Source of the DNA: CAZXCQ01 sp964639275
GTDB taxonomy: Bacteria; Desulfobacterota; DSM-4660; Desulfatiglandales; Desulfatiglandaceae
Direction: 5' to 3'
Assembly (NCBI GenBank): GCA_964639275.1
Contig: CAZXCQ010000030.1
Span: forward strand, 1 to 32,927
Length of the DNA: 32,927 bases
Made by a program: the position numbers and the translations under genes. The notes below the pieces were generated by a model. The model saw nothing but the letters and a program-made list of their open reading frames with translations, searched no databases and was not told where the DNA came from. Shown here piece by piece: positions 1 to 8,270 of this stretch; the first letter of the stretch is position 1; the number at the start of each line of letters is the position of its first letter.

Positions 1-120
1 GTGCCGGGAAGGGGGTTTGGGGGCCCGGGTCACTTTAGAATCGCCTACTGTGTCTCAGAGGACGTGATCCAGCGGGCCTTGCCCGGATTTGAAAGGGCCA
101 TGAAGCGGATAAGGCCGTAA
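1..120 (+). CDS. PLP-dependent aminotransferase (class I/II), C-terminal end, partial
   Basis: An open frame runs from the first base to a TAA at 118-120 and gives 39 residues. The sequence PGRGFGGPGHFRIAYCVSED followed by a short helix ending in ERAMKRI is the typical C-terminus of fold-type I aspartate/aromatic aminotransferases, where the Arg in the 'G-H-x-R-I-x-Y' segment binds the substrate alpha-carboxylate. That Arg is present (HFRIAY). The body of the gene lies outside the window, so substrate specificity cannot be judged. The next gene begins 36 bp downstream on the same strand, so the two are probably co-transcribed. Confidence 0.75.
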   Translation: MPGRGFGGPGHFRIAYCVSEDVIQRALPGFERAMKRIRP

Positions 121-156
121 GGGGTAGAGATCGAATCGAATAAGGGGGATCAAACA

Positions 157-582
157 GTGTATTCAAAGATGCTTTCATTAAGATTTCCAAAAAAGATCGT
201 CAACGAGCCCATCGCCGTAAACCTTGTAAAGAAATTTGACCTCTCTTTCAACATCCTCAAGGCGACCATATATCCGAGAAAAGAAGGTTTTATGGTGCTC
301 GAGCTCAGTGGACACCGAAAGAATTTTCAGAAGGGTGTCCGCTATCTAAAAAGCCTTGGCATCAAGGTTGAAAGCATCGGGCAAGATATTAGGCGTGACG
401 AAGAGACCTGTTTCCAGTGCGGGGCCTGCACAGCCGTCTGCCCCACAGGGGCCCTAAACATAAAGAGGCCGGAGATGGAGGTCATCTTTGATAGAGAGAA
501 TTGCAGCGCCTGTGAATTGTGTGTGTCGGCCTGCCCGGCCCGCGCGATGAAGGTAAGATTTGACAGGAGTCTCTTATATTGA
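157..582 (+). CDS. NIL-domain 2x[4Fe-4S] ferredoxin
   Basis: This 141-residue protein has an N-terminal NIL-type domain (about residues 4-78, the small ferredoxin-like fold also found at the end of MetN) and a C-terminal bacterial ferredoxin domain. Cluster ligands are clear: C85, C88, C91, C95-Pro and C116, C119, C122, C126-Pro. The start is GTG at 157, preceded by an AGGGGG-type ribosome binding site; the ATG at codon 5 is the alternative. NIL-ferredoxins of this size are known in methanogens and Desulfobacterota, where some are linked to homocysteine/sulfur assimilation. The aminotransferase upstream fits an amino-acid role, but this is only context. It is likely a cytoplasmic electron carrier. 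Confidence 0.9.
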   Translation: MYSKMLSLRFPKKIVNEPIAVNLVKKFDLSFNILKATIYPRKEGFMVLELSGHRKNFQKGVRYLKSLGIKVESIGQDIRRDEETCFQCGACTAVCPTGALNIKRPEMEVIFDRENCSACELCVSACPARAMKVRFDRSLLY

Positions 583-670
583 ATTCCCTTCTTCCCATCC
601 AACCCCTGCTTGCAGATACCAGTTGCAACCTTTGGATACCCGTGGAGGTAATCCCGGTGGCCTCTGCCAG

Positions 671-818
671 TTATTTATTCATGGAATCCAAGCCCTCTTG
701 CAGGATCAATACGCAAGACTCGCTTCTTTTGACCAATTTGCTTAGATTGCTTTTCGGAAAGAATTTTTCCAGTATGGGCACTATATGGGTGGCGGTCCAC
801 TGCGACAAGGATTCTCCT
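671..818 (-). pseudogene. Collapsed universal stress protein gene (N- and C-terminal remnants)
   Basis: Reading the minus strand from 818, the first codons give RILVAVDRHPYSAHT, identical to residues 2-16 of the intact Usp that starts at 9163. The sequence then switches frame into LEKFFPKSNLSKLVK... ending in VLIL, which matches the last about 25 residues of that same Usp (LEKVFPRGKVNRLIK...VLIL). About 250 internal codons are missing, the reading frame changes at the junction, and the start codon is AGG (816-818) instead of ATG. The remnant sits directly downstream of a Usp gene paralogous to the one preceding the intact copy, so it is the decayed second copy from a segmental duplication. 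The stop is TAA at 671-673. Confidence 0.8.
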
Positions 819-849
819 ATTGACCTCCCCCAATTCTTCCTCGGATCTC

Positions 850-1686
850 TCACTGCTTACAAAGGAGAATGGCTGATGGTACCCGGCTCAACAATTCGAA
901 CAATGGGCCCTTCATGACCCTCTGCCCAGATATGTACGATACCACCAGGCCGTAGTCTTGTAAAGAATCGGCGATGTTCACTGCAGTATCTTGAAGTAGC
1001 CGGCATCTGTTCGGGGTCCATCCTGCTTCTCCAAGGCTCTCTTTTGCGGTATTTAAGGTTTCATCCGATTCTTCCAGGCCCAAAAAGGAATCGTCTTTTT
1101 CTTTCTCACCAAAACCCGGCCCGCCGGCAATTTGAAATTTACAGCGGAGAAGGTCGAGCTCTATTTCAGCCCCCTCAAATATTTTTAGAAACGTTGAAAT
1201 CAAAGGCCGTAGCCCCTCCTCAACTTCCAAGATAAGCACAATCCTTTTCGGGCTGACCAGGTTTTTCACCAAAAGGATTGGGCAAGGTGACTCCCTATAA
1301 AGCTTGGATCGTATCTTTTTTTGGAAACCTGCCAAATCAAAGGAATGCAATGCCCCCTCCACATAAAGGCCATAATATCCTTCTTCCAGTTCACGAAGAA
1401 TCTCATCCTCACAAACACCCATACGCATCTTGGGAGCAGCCAGGGCCGGACATGAGGCCCTTTCCGCATTGATGAGACGGGCAATTTCTACCTGAGCTGT
1501 TTCAAGCAGGCCTTTCTCCCAGGTCCGGCGTACCCATCCCATGCCGGGGCTATCCCCTTCTTGCTCAGGTTCCACCACATGCATTGCCTGCACTACCATG
1601 CCGGTCAACTTCGCCAATTGACATGCATACCGAAGGGCGATACTCGATGCAAGGTCGGGATTTATGGAAACGAGTGTATTGATCAT
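850..1686 (-). CDS. Double-domain universal stress protein (paralogue 1)
   Basis: This 278-residue cytoplasmic protein consists of two UspA-like halves: residues 1 to about 145, beginning MINTLVSINPDLAS, and about 146-278, beginning KRIVLILEVEEG. It is closely similar over its whole length to the protein at 9195-10031; shared blocks include GWVRRTWEKGLL, RPLISTFLK, FEGAE and the C-terminal LLSRVPSAILLCKQ. The canonical GxxGx9GS nucleotide-binding loop of ATP-binding Usps is not obvious, so ligand binding is uncertain. It lies about 97 bp downstream of a receiver-domain gene and immediately upstream of the Usp remnant. The order receiver-Usp-Usp is the same as in the second copy of the module. 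Confidence 0.85.
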   Translation of the reverse strand: MINTLVSINPDLASSIALRYACQLAKLTGMVVQAMHVVEPEQEGDSPGMGWVRRTWEKGLLETAQVEIARLINAERASCPALAAPKMRMGVCEDEILRELEEGYYGLYVEGALHSFDLAGFQKKIRSKLYRESPCPILLVKNLVSPKRIVLILEVEEGLRPLISTFLKIFEGAEIELDLLRCKFQIAGGPGFGEKEKDDSFLGLEESDETLNTAKESLGEAGWTPNRCRLLQDTAVNIADSLQDYGLVVSYISGQRVMKGPLFELLSRVPSAILLCKQ

Positions 1687-1783
1687 CTTAATTCCCCCTT
1701 ATTGAGGATCCAAGATACAATCAAGATACAATATGGAGGGATAGCAACTACAATATCATAAGATCTTTCGAAGTTAAAAAGCC

Positions 1784-2170
1784 TCACTCTGAGCGCCGAC
1801 GGCGTGCCTTCTTTTTAGCTTTTTTGACTGCCGCAAGGATCTCCCCGATCCTGAAGGGTTTTGCTATAAAATCATATGCCCCTTTGATCAGCGACTCCCT
1901 GGCAGTTTCCATAGTTGCATATCCCGTGATTACAATCACCTCGCTCCCAGGACATTTTTTTTTGACCCTTTCCAAAAAACCCATGCCATCTACGCCCTCC
2001 ATCTTCAGGTCAGTAATAAAGACATCGAAGCACGTTTCGTTCAATCTGGCCAAGGCACTTGCGCTGTCCGTAAAAGCCTCGACGATATATCCGTCATCTT
2101 CCAGTTCTGGCTTCAGCCGATCACCGACAATTGGCTCGTCATCTAGAATACAGACTGTTGTCTTTTCCAT
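1784..2170 (-). CDS. Single-domain response regulator (CheY-like receiver), copy A
   Basis: This 128-residue protein is a complete receiver domain with no output domain. The acidic pair is in ILDDEP, the phosphoacceptor is D54 (FITDLKM), the conserved Thr lies in VITGYAT and the Lys in AKPFR. The C-terminus is a short Lys/Arg-rich tail. An AAGGAGAAAG ribosome binding site precedes the ATG. It is paralogous to the receiver at 10084-10476 and to the N-terminal receiver of the NtrC-like protein at 13911-15275. It probably relays or sinks phosphate from the histidine kinase of its own module (6840-8270). Without an output domain it must act by protein-protein contact, possibly with the stress proteins next to it. 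Confidence 0.92.
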   Translation of the reverse strand: MEKTTVCILDDEPIVGDRLKPELEDDGYIVEAFTDSASALARLNETCFDVFITDLKMEGVDGMGFLERVKKKCPGSEVIVITGYATMETARESLIKGAYDFIAKPFRIGEILAAVKKAKKKARRRRSE

Positions 2171-2319
2171 TCTTTCTCCTTCGCATATTTTCTTATTATT
2201 ACCTACTTTCCATCCAGAAATAGTCCTCTTCTCTCCGAGCGGTAGGGTCTAGCCTACGGGCCGGAAGCGGAGCCGGAGGCCGCAATCTCGACGTCAATCT
2301 GCGCGATTCCTTGTGCGGC

Positions 2320-2430
2320 CTACTTCAGTATGCCTCCGCGCAATCCCTTGATTTCCTTGACATTGCGAAAAATTTTCCATTTCTGATCTGGAAAGTTCTT
2401 GGTGCCCATGAGACATTTCTGGATGGCCAT
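2320..2430 (-). CDS. Possible 36-residue basic peptide
   Basis: The ATG overlaps the TAA stop of the upstream PEP-synthase-like gene by one base (TAATG), the arrangement used for translational coupling. The frame runs 36 codons to a TAG at 2320-2322 and gives a Lys-rich peptide beginning MAIQKCLMGTKNF. There is no independent Shine-Dalgarno sequence and I recognise no family. The rest of the gap down to the next gene at 2170 has no further open frame I can support, only a GC-rich stretch around 2243-2283. It may be a real coupled small gene or chance. Confidence 0.3.
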   Translation of the reverse strand: MAIQKCLMGTKNFPDQKWKIFRNVKEIKGLRGGILK

Positions 2431-4997
2431 TAACCAGGTTCTTTGATTCCTTCCATAAATTTCTGAAAGTAGTAATCCATATCCTTATCATTCCTTAAAA
2501 GGACGTCGAGTTGTCTTGCAAACCCGATCAATCTTCCAATTAGATAGAGTTGACCTTTCATTTGGTCTTCTGTTAAATTACTTGCTCGAGCAATTACCAG
2601 GTCCCCATTTACCTCTACTTTAAAACCCTCCTTCTCGAGAATATTCATCAGTAAATTAGCCCTTCTTGATCGCCGCGTTATATCCGTCACACCCCCAACA
2701 AACCTGAAGGAGATGTAATTATTTTCCGGGGAAGGCCCAATGCTTGCGTCCACAGCAGTCAAATGGTAGCCCAATGGCAGGCTCAGATTAACGTAGTTAG
2801 ATCCGATGACCGCCAAGTTGACACCAGGCAAGGTATTTCCCAATACTTCCGGACTCTGGGTCCTTGTTAGGCTCGACATCAGACCCTTAAAATCAAGTGG
2901 GATCGGTTGTGTGCTCCAACCATTAGGTGAATTCAATCCTTCCCAGAGCGCCTTCATGGGAAGCGAGGTAATCTGCTCGGCATCAACATAGATGTTTTTG
3001 CCCACCTCTTCAGATAGTCCACCCCCAATGTCAAACAATACGAGGTCCAGTGGCAGATGCGATCTCAGGCGCTTAGCGCCTCGTCGAACAAAGGAACGAG
3101 GATCTTTGCCAACCTGCACCAATGTTTGAAAGGCCTTTTCATGAACAAATCGCATGACGTCGTGTAACGTCTTGCACCCTTTGGGAATGAAGTTGGCAGC
3201 AGCTGGGTCTGTCAAAGAGAGAGGGGCAATCTTTTTGAGGAGTCTGCGCAACAGCTGAAACTCATGTGTGATCTCAAAGGTGAGTTTATCAAATAATTGC
3301 TGGTGAAGCAATTCTTGAATTCGGCCTTCGTAGATAATGTTTCTTTCCGCGTCTACCGTGACCTCCTCATTCGGGCTAAGCACCTCCGTGGCTACTCCAG
3401 CCCCCACAATGGTAGGGACCCTGAACTCCCGAGCAACGGTAGCCATGTGCCCGGTCGTTGATCCAATGTCCGTAACTATCGCGTTGGCCCGAGGTATGGC
3501 CCTGGCCAGCCAAGGTGGGGCATAATGGGAAACCAAAACACCCCCCCTTGGGAATTGGCTCAGTTGCTGGCTGTTCTCCACAATCCATACCGGCCCGGCA
3601 CCAATTCCACGGTAAGCAATCATCCCTCGATCCTCCAGAAGGACTCGGTGTCCCTTCAGGACGGTCTTCAGTTCACCACGCCGGATTCGTTTTGTGCGCA
3701 CTATATTGATCTGTCTCGCCTGTAATATCCAAAGCTCCCCCGCGCCATCCACGCTCCATTCTACGTCCAAAGGTCTTTTGAAATATGCCTCCAGGGTAAG
3801 GCCCATTTCCACTATCCTGGCAGCCTCCTCAGGCGTAAGACAGGGTTTGCCCCTGAGCCCTCCAGGGACCTTTTGCAAAGGGCCCTTTTTAAGCGGGGCC
3901 AGCATCTGGGCCTTTGAGCTAACTTTCTGTTCTAAGATTGGGTACGGGGGGTCACGCGAGACACGGAATGTATCAACTGGGACTTCTCCCCCTGAAGCGA
4001 CCTCTCCCAGGCCCCAACCCCCACTCACAATACTTTCTGACTGCTCAGGTGCACTGGGGTCCAGGGTATATAACACCCCTGATACATGGCTTTCGATCAT
4101 TTTCTGATATAAAACAGGCATGGCCATTTCTGCGGGGAAAAGATTCATTCCTTGCCTGTATTCAAGACTCGCCTGGCTGTACAAGCTAGCCAGTACTTTT
4201 TTGAAATTAGATAATAGCTCATCAAAATGAACATTCAGAAATGAATCATGAAGCCCTGCGAAACTCAAATCCCCATCTTCCCCTACAGCACTACTGCGTA
4301 TTGAGAAATAACATGATTCTGGTTTTCCATCAGAGATCTGTGCCGAGGCGCTAAGAATGTTACGTCTGAGTTCGGGGGGGATTTCTCCACCGAGTATCAT
4401 AAGCCGGATAGCGTCGGAGACCGACTCGATAGATTTCTGTTTCTCTTTGCATTTCTCAATCAACTTTTCGATTTTTTCAAAGAGGTTGTTATACGCCATG
4501 TAATCTCTGAAACCACCGATAGTGACCACAAAACCGCTGGGGACGTGTGTCCCGGGTAAATTTATAATCCTGGATAAATTGTAAGCCTTGTGACCGACAA
4601 TATTCTCCATCCCCTCTTCTATTTCATTCAAATAATATACCTTCTTAGCGCTACGGATGAATATTTTCCCCGATAGTTCAGTTTCCAGTTGCTTCACCAG
4701 ACTTTCGATGACACCGTAAATGTCTAGGTATTGGTTGTTAGTAATGAAGTTCAGGTCATATGCACTGTTTCGAACGATCCCCCCTAACTCCTTAATACAG
4801 TCAACCAGGTATTTCTTATCAAATACAAAGTCTCCCCCCATTTTTCCGCCCATATCGGCTATAAGCTTCATGGCGGCATTGTTTTTCTGAACTATATTTT
4901 GAAATCGCGCATACAACTCCGAAAAAGGGACTTGCTCCTCCGTTTTTATCCCAAAAAGGTTCTTCAATGATGCAACTGCGGCGCTAAAATTGATCAT
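2430..4997 (-). CDS. PEP synthase-like ATP-grasp/phosphohistidine protein with a non-canonical C-terminal domain
   Basis: This 855-residue protein has an N-terminal helical region (about 1-110), a PPDK/PEP-synthase type ATP-grasp domain (about 120-430, with RSSAVGEDG, FAGLHDSF and a closing EWSVDG...LWILQAR), then the swivelling phosphohistidine domain with the catalytic His in GSTTGHMA (about residue 517). The PEP/pyruvate TIM-barrel domain expected next in true PEP synthase is missing. In its place is an about 310-residue C-terminal region carrying CKTLHDVMRFVHEKA, VLFDIGGGL and NNYISFRFVGG. It can probably phosphorylate its histidine from ATP, but the acceptor is unknown. ATG at 4997 is preferred over an upstream TTG because of the AGAGG site; it overlaps the preceding stop codon (TGATG). 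Confidence 0.82.
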   Translation of the reverse strand: MINFSAAVASLKNLFGIKTEEQVPFSELYARFQNIVQKNNAAMKLIADMGGKMGGDFVFDKKYLVDCIKELGGIVRNSAYDLNFITNNQYLDIYGVIESLVKQLETELSGKIFIRSAKKVYYLNEIEEGMENIVGHKAYNLSRIINLPGTHVPSGFVVTIGGFRDYMAYNNLFEKIEKLIEKCKEKQKSIESVSDAIRLMILGGEIPPELRRNILSASAQISDGKPESCYFSIRSSAVGEDGDLSFAGLHDSFLNVHFDELLSNFKKVLASLYSQASLEYRQGMNLFPAEMAMPVLYQKMIESHVSGVLYTLDPSAPEQSESIVSGGWGLGEVASGGEVPVDTFRVSRDPPYPILEQKVSSKAQMLAPLKKGPLQKVPGGLRGKPCLTPEEAARIVEMGLTLEAYFKRPLDVEWSVDGAGELWILQARQINIVRTKRIRRGELKTVLKGHRVLLEDRGMIAYRGIGAGPVWIVENSQQLSQFPRGGVLVSHYAPPWLARAIPRANAIVTDIGSTTGHMATVAREFRVPTIVGAGVATEVLSPNEEVTVDAERNIIYEGRIQELLHQQLFDKLTFEITHEFQLLRRLLKKIAPLSLTDPAAANFIPKGCKTLHDVMRFVHEKAFQTLVQVGKDPRSFVRRGAKRLRSHLPLDLVLFDIGGGLSEEVGKNIYVDAEQITSLPMKALWEGLNSPNGWSTQPIPLDFKGLMSSLTRTQSPEVLGNTLPGVNLAVIGSNYVNLSLPLGYHLTAVDASIGPSPENNYISFRFVGGVTDITRRSRRANLLMNILEKEGFKVEVNGDLVIARASNLTEDQMKGQLYLIGRLIGFARQLDVLLRNDKDMDYYFQKFMEGIKEPG

Positions 4998-5761
4998 CAA
5001 TGGGCCTCTACACGTTTAAAAAATAAGCCGATAATTGCCCCAACAAACAGCGCAATAACCACACATAGAATCCCATAAATAAGACCTCTATGGTATGCGA
5101 GCTCCTGAAGTCCTCTAATTAAGCCCATTTGCTCCACCACAAAACTGTGGACGGAAGTCTCTTCTATCTTGCCATTATCTACGAGCATGGCCACGATCCT
5201 GTATTTACCGGGAACGGTGGAAGAGGGAAAATAGCATTCTGTCTCAAAATGTTTCTTACCCTCTCTTGGCCTCGAATAATGTATTGCACCCTCCAGTTCG
5301 CCGTAGAGCTGCTCAGAGCGTTTTAGCTGGAAAAACCTTTCGAAAACCATATCACGACTTATGTTATCAGGCCTGATCATCAACTCACATTTCAGTTTTT
5401 CTAACCCGACCCCCAGTGAATATAATAGGCGGCTCCATTTCCTTCCTCCGGGCAGAAGCAACTTATAGAGAGAGGGAGCGTGCTGTAACTGTATTCTTCT
5501 ACGATTCACCCAAAATGGTCCGATCCGGCCTTTTATATTGAACATACTTTTTTCCTCCGGCCCTTTTATCTCAAAGATAATATCCTGTTCCGATAGGACC
5601 GATCCCGATAGCTTCACCTCACGCCCAGAAAAAAATGCTCCGATTTCCAGATACGGCGGAACCACTTTTAACGTGGACAACTGTCCAGGCAAAACGAGCG
5701 AGGGACAAACTAAAACAATACCAAAGCACATTAACATGGCAGATGAGGTGTTACGCTTCAT
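4997..5761 (-). CDS. TIGR02186-type membrane-anchored periplasmic protein linked to TauE/SafE
   Basis: This 254-residue protein has an N-terminal signal sequence (about residues 7-26, hydrophobic, before GQLSTLKV), a periplasmic beta-rich domain and one C-terminal transmembrane helix (about 225-248) followed by FFKR. The pattern of an early 'FFSGREVKLSG' strand, 'EIKGPEE', then 'GPFWVNRRRIQ' and 'APSLYKLL' matches the TIGR02186/Alph_Pro_TM family, which is often encoded beside TauE/SafE permeases. That is also the case here: the permease stop lies 3 bp upstream and its last codons contain this gene's GGAGGT ribosome binding site. It probably works as a periplasmic partner of the permease. Its biochemical function is not established. 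Confidence 0.75.
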   Translation of the reverse strand: MKRNTSSAMLMCFGIVLVCPSLVLPGQLSTLKVVPPYLEIGAFFSGREVKLSGSVLSEQDIIFEIKGPEEKSMFNIKGRIGPFWVNRRRIQLQHAPSLYKLLLPGGRKWSRLLYSLGVGLEKLKCELMIRPDNISRDMVFERFFQLKRSEQLYGELEGAIHYSRPREGKKHFETECYFPSSTVPGKYRIVAMLVDNGKIEETSVHSFVVEQMGLIRGLQELAYHRGLIYGILCVVIALFVGAIIGLFFKRVEAH

Positions 5762-5764
5762 CTG

Positions 5765-6694
5765 TTAATGACCTCCATAGTACGATATAAGAACATGGGG
5801 GGGCAATAGAAGACCAATTAGCATTTTGGCCATAACAATGAGAACTAGGGATGCGAGCAGGATCTTTAACTGATCCCCCTTTAGCCCTTTACTTAATTTG
5901 GTGCCTACCTGTGCACCAATAGTGGAACCAACCAACAAAAGAAGCGCAAGGACAAGGTCTACCGTGTGGTTGGAATAGGACTGCATAATAGTGACATCAA
6001 TACAAGTGAATAGGATCTGGAACAGGCTTGTCCCCACAACTACATGCATCGGCATCCTGAGCAAATAAACCATAACCGGGACCATTATAAAGCCTCCCCC
6101 CACGCCCATGATTGCAGCCAGTATTCCTACAAATCCCCCCAGAACAAGAGGGACGATTGGGGAAAGCACAACCCCTGACCTGGTAAAATTGGTCTTAAAA
6201 GGAAGTTGACGTATCAGCCGCGCATAGGCCGATTCTTTCTTGTGGACCGGAGGAGCAGCTCTTTTTTTCGCCGAGCGAAGGTTTTGTAAACTCTCAAGGA
6301 ACATATAGCTGCCTACTGCTCCCAACATAATTACGTAAGTAATTTGAATAAGAAAGTCGGCGTTTCCCATTTGACGCAGGACCTTTATGACCTGCACCCC
6401 TCCTGTGCCACCAATGACACCTCCTATCAGCAAAAATAGACCCATTTTGAAATCAACATTTCCTAATCGGTAGTGCGCGTATGTCCCCGAGGCGGAAGCC
6501 GCCACAATCTGGTTGGAATCAGATGCTGCGGCTACAGTCGGAGGGATCCCAATCATAATAAGTAATGGCGTCATAAGAAAGCCACCCCCTACTCCAAAAA
6601 GACCCGATAGTAATCCAACCAGAAGACCCAAGCCAACAATTACAGGCAAAAATACGCTGTGCTGTGCAATAGGTAAATAGATGAACCACGACAT
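5765..6694 (-). CDS. TauE/SafE family anion permease, copy A
   Basis: This 309-residue polytopic membrane protein has about eight predicted helices in two halves. Each half opens with the family's glycine-rich signature: GLFGVGGGFLMTPLL near residue 35 and IMGVGGGFIMVPVM near residue 195. A cytoplasmic loop of about 25 residues rich in Lys/Arg (RSAKKRAAPPVHKKE) joins the halves. Family members export sulfite, sulfoacetate or other small organic anions, and the substrate cannot be read from sequence. ATG at 6694 follows AAGGGG. It sits between a 48-residue membrane ORF and the TIGR02186-type protein in a tightly packed operon. A longer paralogue is encoded at 10538-11653. Confidence 0.9.
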   Translation of the reverse strand: MSWFIYLPIAQHSVFLPVIVGLGLLVGLLSGLFGVGGGFLMTPLLIMIGIPPTVAAASDSNQIVAASASGTYAHYRLGNVDFKMGLFLLIGGVIGGTGGVQVIKVLRQMGNADFLIQITYVIMLGAVGSYMFLESLQNLRSAKKRAAPPVHKKESAYARLIRQLPFKTNFTRSGVVLSPIVPLVLGGFVGILAAIMGVGGGFIMVPVMVYLLRMPMHVVVGTSLFQILFTCIDVTIMQSYSNHTVDLVLALLLLVGSTIGAQVGTKLSKGLKGDQLKILLASLVLIVMAKMLIGLLLPPHVLISYYGGH

Positions 6695-6696
6695 AA

Positions 6697-6843
6697 TTAC
6701 CCCTTTCCTTTCAACTCAAGAATCCTGAGCAGCAATACAAATAGAAAAGATACTGAACCCAACAAGATGTTATAGAAGAAAAGTTCCTTGTCCCAAAAAC
6801 CGTGAATTGGAGGTTTGAATTTCTTTAAATATCTCCCAGTCAA
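6697..6843 (-). CDS. Small single-pass membrane protein (48 aa), translationally coupled
   Basis: The frame begins with TTG at 6841-6843, which overlaps the TGA stop of the histidine kinase (TTGA), and ends at TAA 6697-6699, two bases before the TauE start. The peptide starts MTGRYLKKFKPPIHGFWDKE, continues with about 20 hydrophobic residues (LFFYNILLGSVSFLFVLLLR) and ends in a charged tail, a classic small-membrane-protein layout with a positively charged N-terminus. It exactly fills the gap between two genes that would otherwise be separated by about 145 bp in a tightly packed operon. A weak AGAGAAG lies upstream. It may assist the TauE permease or the sensor kinase. I do not recognise a family. 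Confidence 0.55.
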   Translation of the reverse strand: MTGRYLKKFKPPIHGFWDKELFFYNILLGSVSFLFVLLLRILELKGKG

Positions 6844-8270
6844 CTGCGTGCTTCTCTGTGAATAGGTAGAACAACCACAAAAGTTGTCCCCTTTCCCACC
6901 TCACTTTTCACTTTAATTTGACCGCCGTGTTTCTTGATAACCCCATAACTGACCGATAGGCCCAGTCCAGTTCCCTTGCCCACGTCTTTTGTGGTAAAGA
7001 ACGGATCGAAGATATGACCCAGGTGTTCTTTGGAGATACCTGTGCCGGTATCCTGGACCTGGACTATTATTCTGTTAGCGTTTTCCCGACTGGCTCGTAT
7101 TGTCAGATCGCCACCTTTAGGCATGGCTTGAACGGCATTAGTGATAAGGTTTAGAAAAACCTGGTGCAACCCTTGATGATTTCCGTTAATCTTCGGTAGC
7201 TCATCGGATATTTCATCGTGCAGTCGCACCTTAGATAATGCAATATGATGGTTAGCGATACGAATAGTTTCCCTCAAGAGAGTCACTAGGTCTAACTCTC
7301 TGTAGCCGGATGTCTCAGCCCGGGAGAACTCAAGGAGATTTCTAACGATCTCACTTGCCCGCAGTGCCTGTATAAGGATATCGTTCAATAAGGCAGAACG
7401 TCTTTGCTCTGAAACTTTTCTCTTGCCAGCAAGAGAGTCTACGGTCAGTATAATATTATTTATGGGGTTATTTAATTCATGAGCAACCCCGGAAACGAGG
7501 GTTCCTAAGGAGGCAACTTTTCGGGAATGGATAATTTGTTCTTCTCTGGCCTCAAGTTCTTCTGCCATTCGATTAAAGGCTACAACCAGATGATCGACCT
7601 CACTTTCCATCTTACTCGAGTGGGGAATCGGGCTAAAATCGCCCACCGCAACTTTCTCTGTTGCTGTTTCTATTTTTGCAAGTGGCCTAACAACCTTCTT
7701 TATTATCAATCGCGCTCCCATAAGGAAGACGAAGAACATCGCCCCCATAAAAAAAAGTGGCCATCTTATGGCATTTCTTGCTGCTTTGGCCATATGGTGC
7801 CTCTCGGCCTTCAATAACGCCCTCGCGGAATCAACCACTTGTTTTCCTACTGACCTAATCTCTCTTTGTGTATCTTCCGCCGGGATTCGATCGGGTGACA
7901 TCTCGTTTAGTATCTTGAGCGCTCCATACTCTTTAAGGCCTTTGTCCAGGCGAATACATTCCGACCTTGACCAGGGTTTTTCAAAATGAGTCAACTTCTT
8001 TGAAAACAGCTTTTTGGCCTGGTCAAAGTGATATCTCGTGGATTGAAGGCTGTCTCTATCATGATACAATAGAAAATTCTTTTCGTACCTTCGCATCTCA
8101 AAAATGGTATTGTAAAGATCCTCGGTGAGTTCAAGGTCCAGTATCTCCTGGTTCATCTTGTCAATTTCAAGATAGACGACAGGAAAATTTAGGAGCAATA
8201 TGAATGTACCCAGGTAAATGAAAAGATTGAGCTTGCCCTGTAACTTTAGATTGCTTTGCGACCACTTCAT
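6840..8270 (-). CDS. Membrane sensor histidine kinase, copy A
   Basis: This 476-residue protein has TM1 (about 15-34), a periplasmic helical sensor (about 35-168) containing the motif MRRYEKNFLLYHDRDSL, TM2 (about 170-190) and HAMP (about 190-243). It then has a HisKA domain with H264 in GVAHELNNPINN and a HATPase domain with the N box (NLITNAVQAM), G1 (DTGTGIS), F (FDPFFTTK) and G2 (GKGTGLGLSV) boxes. The RRYEKN motif is the kind seen in HBM-like four-helix sensors for small organic acids; this is inference from pattern. The ATG overlaps the stop of the upstream Usp gene (TAATG), tying the two modules into one transcript. There is no adjacent full-length response regulator; candidates are the single-domain receivers and the NtrC-like protein upstream. 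Confidence 0.93.
   Translation of the reverse strand: MKWSQSNLKLQGKLNLFIYLGTFILLLNFPVVYLEIDKMNQEILDLELTEDLYNTIFEMRRYEKNFLLYHDRDSLQSTRYHFDQAKKLFSKKLTHFEKPWSRSECIRLDKGLKEYGALKILNEMSPDRIPAEDTQREIRSVGKQVVDSARALLKAERHHMAKAARNAIRWPLFFMGAMFFVFLMGARLIIKKVVRPLAKIETATEKVAVGDFSPIPHSSKMESEVDHLVVAFNRMAEELEAREEQIIHSRKVASLGTLVSGVAHELNNPINNIILTVDSLAGKRKVSEQRRSALLNDILIQALRASEIVRNLLEFSRAETSGYRELDLVTLLRETIRIANHHIALSKVRLHDEISDELPKINGNHQGLHQVFLNLITNAVQAMPKGGDLTIRASRENANRIIVQVQDTGTGISKEHLGHIFDPFFTTKDVGKGTGLGLSVSYGVIKKHGGQIKVKSEVGKGTTFVVVLPIHREARS

Noticed and set aside
157..582. NIL-ferredoxin as the dedicated electron donor of 6-hydroxynicotinate reductase
   Set aside because: It lies over 20 kb from hnr, on the other strand and behind an aminotransferase gene. 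Nothing in the sequence ties it to nicotinate.
579..917. Open frame on the plus strand over the Usp remnant and the end of the neighbouring Usp gene
   Set aside because: It is antisense to the Usp remnant and the adjacent Usp, has no ribosome binding site and no recognisable protein features.
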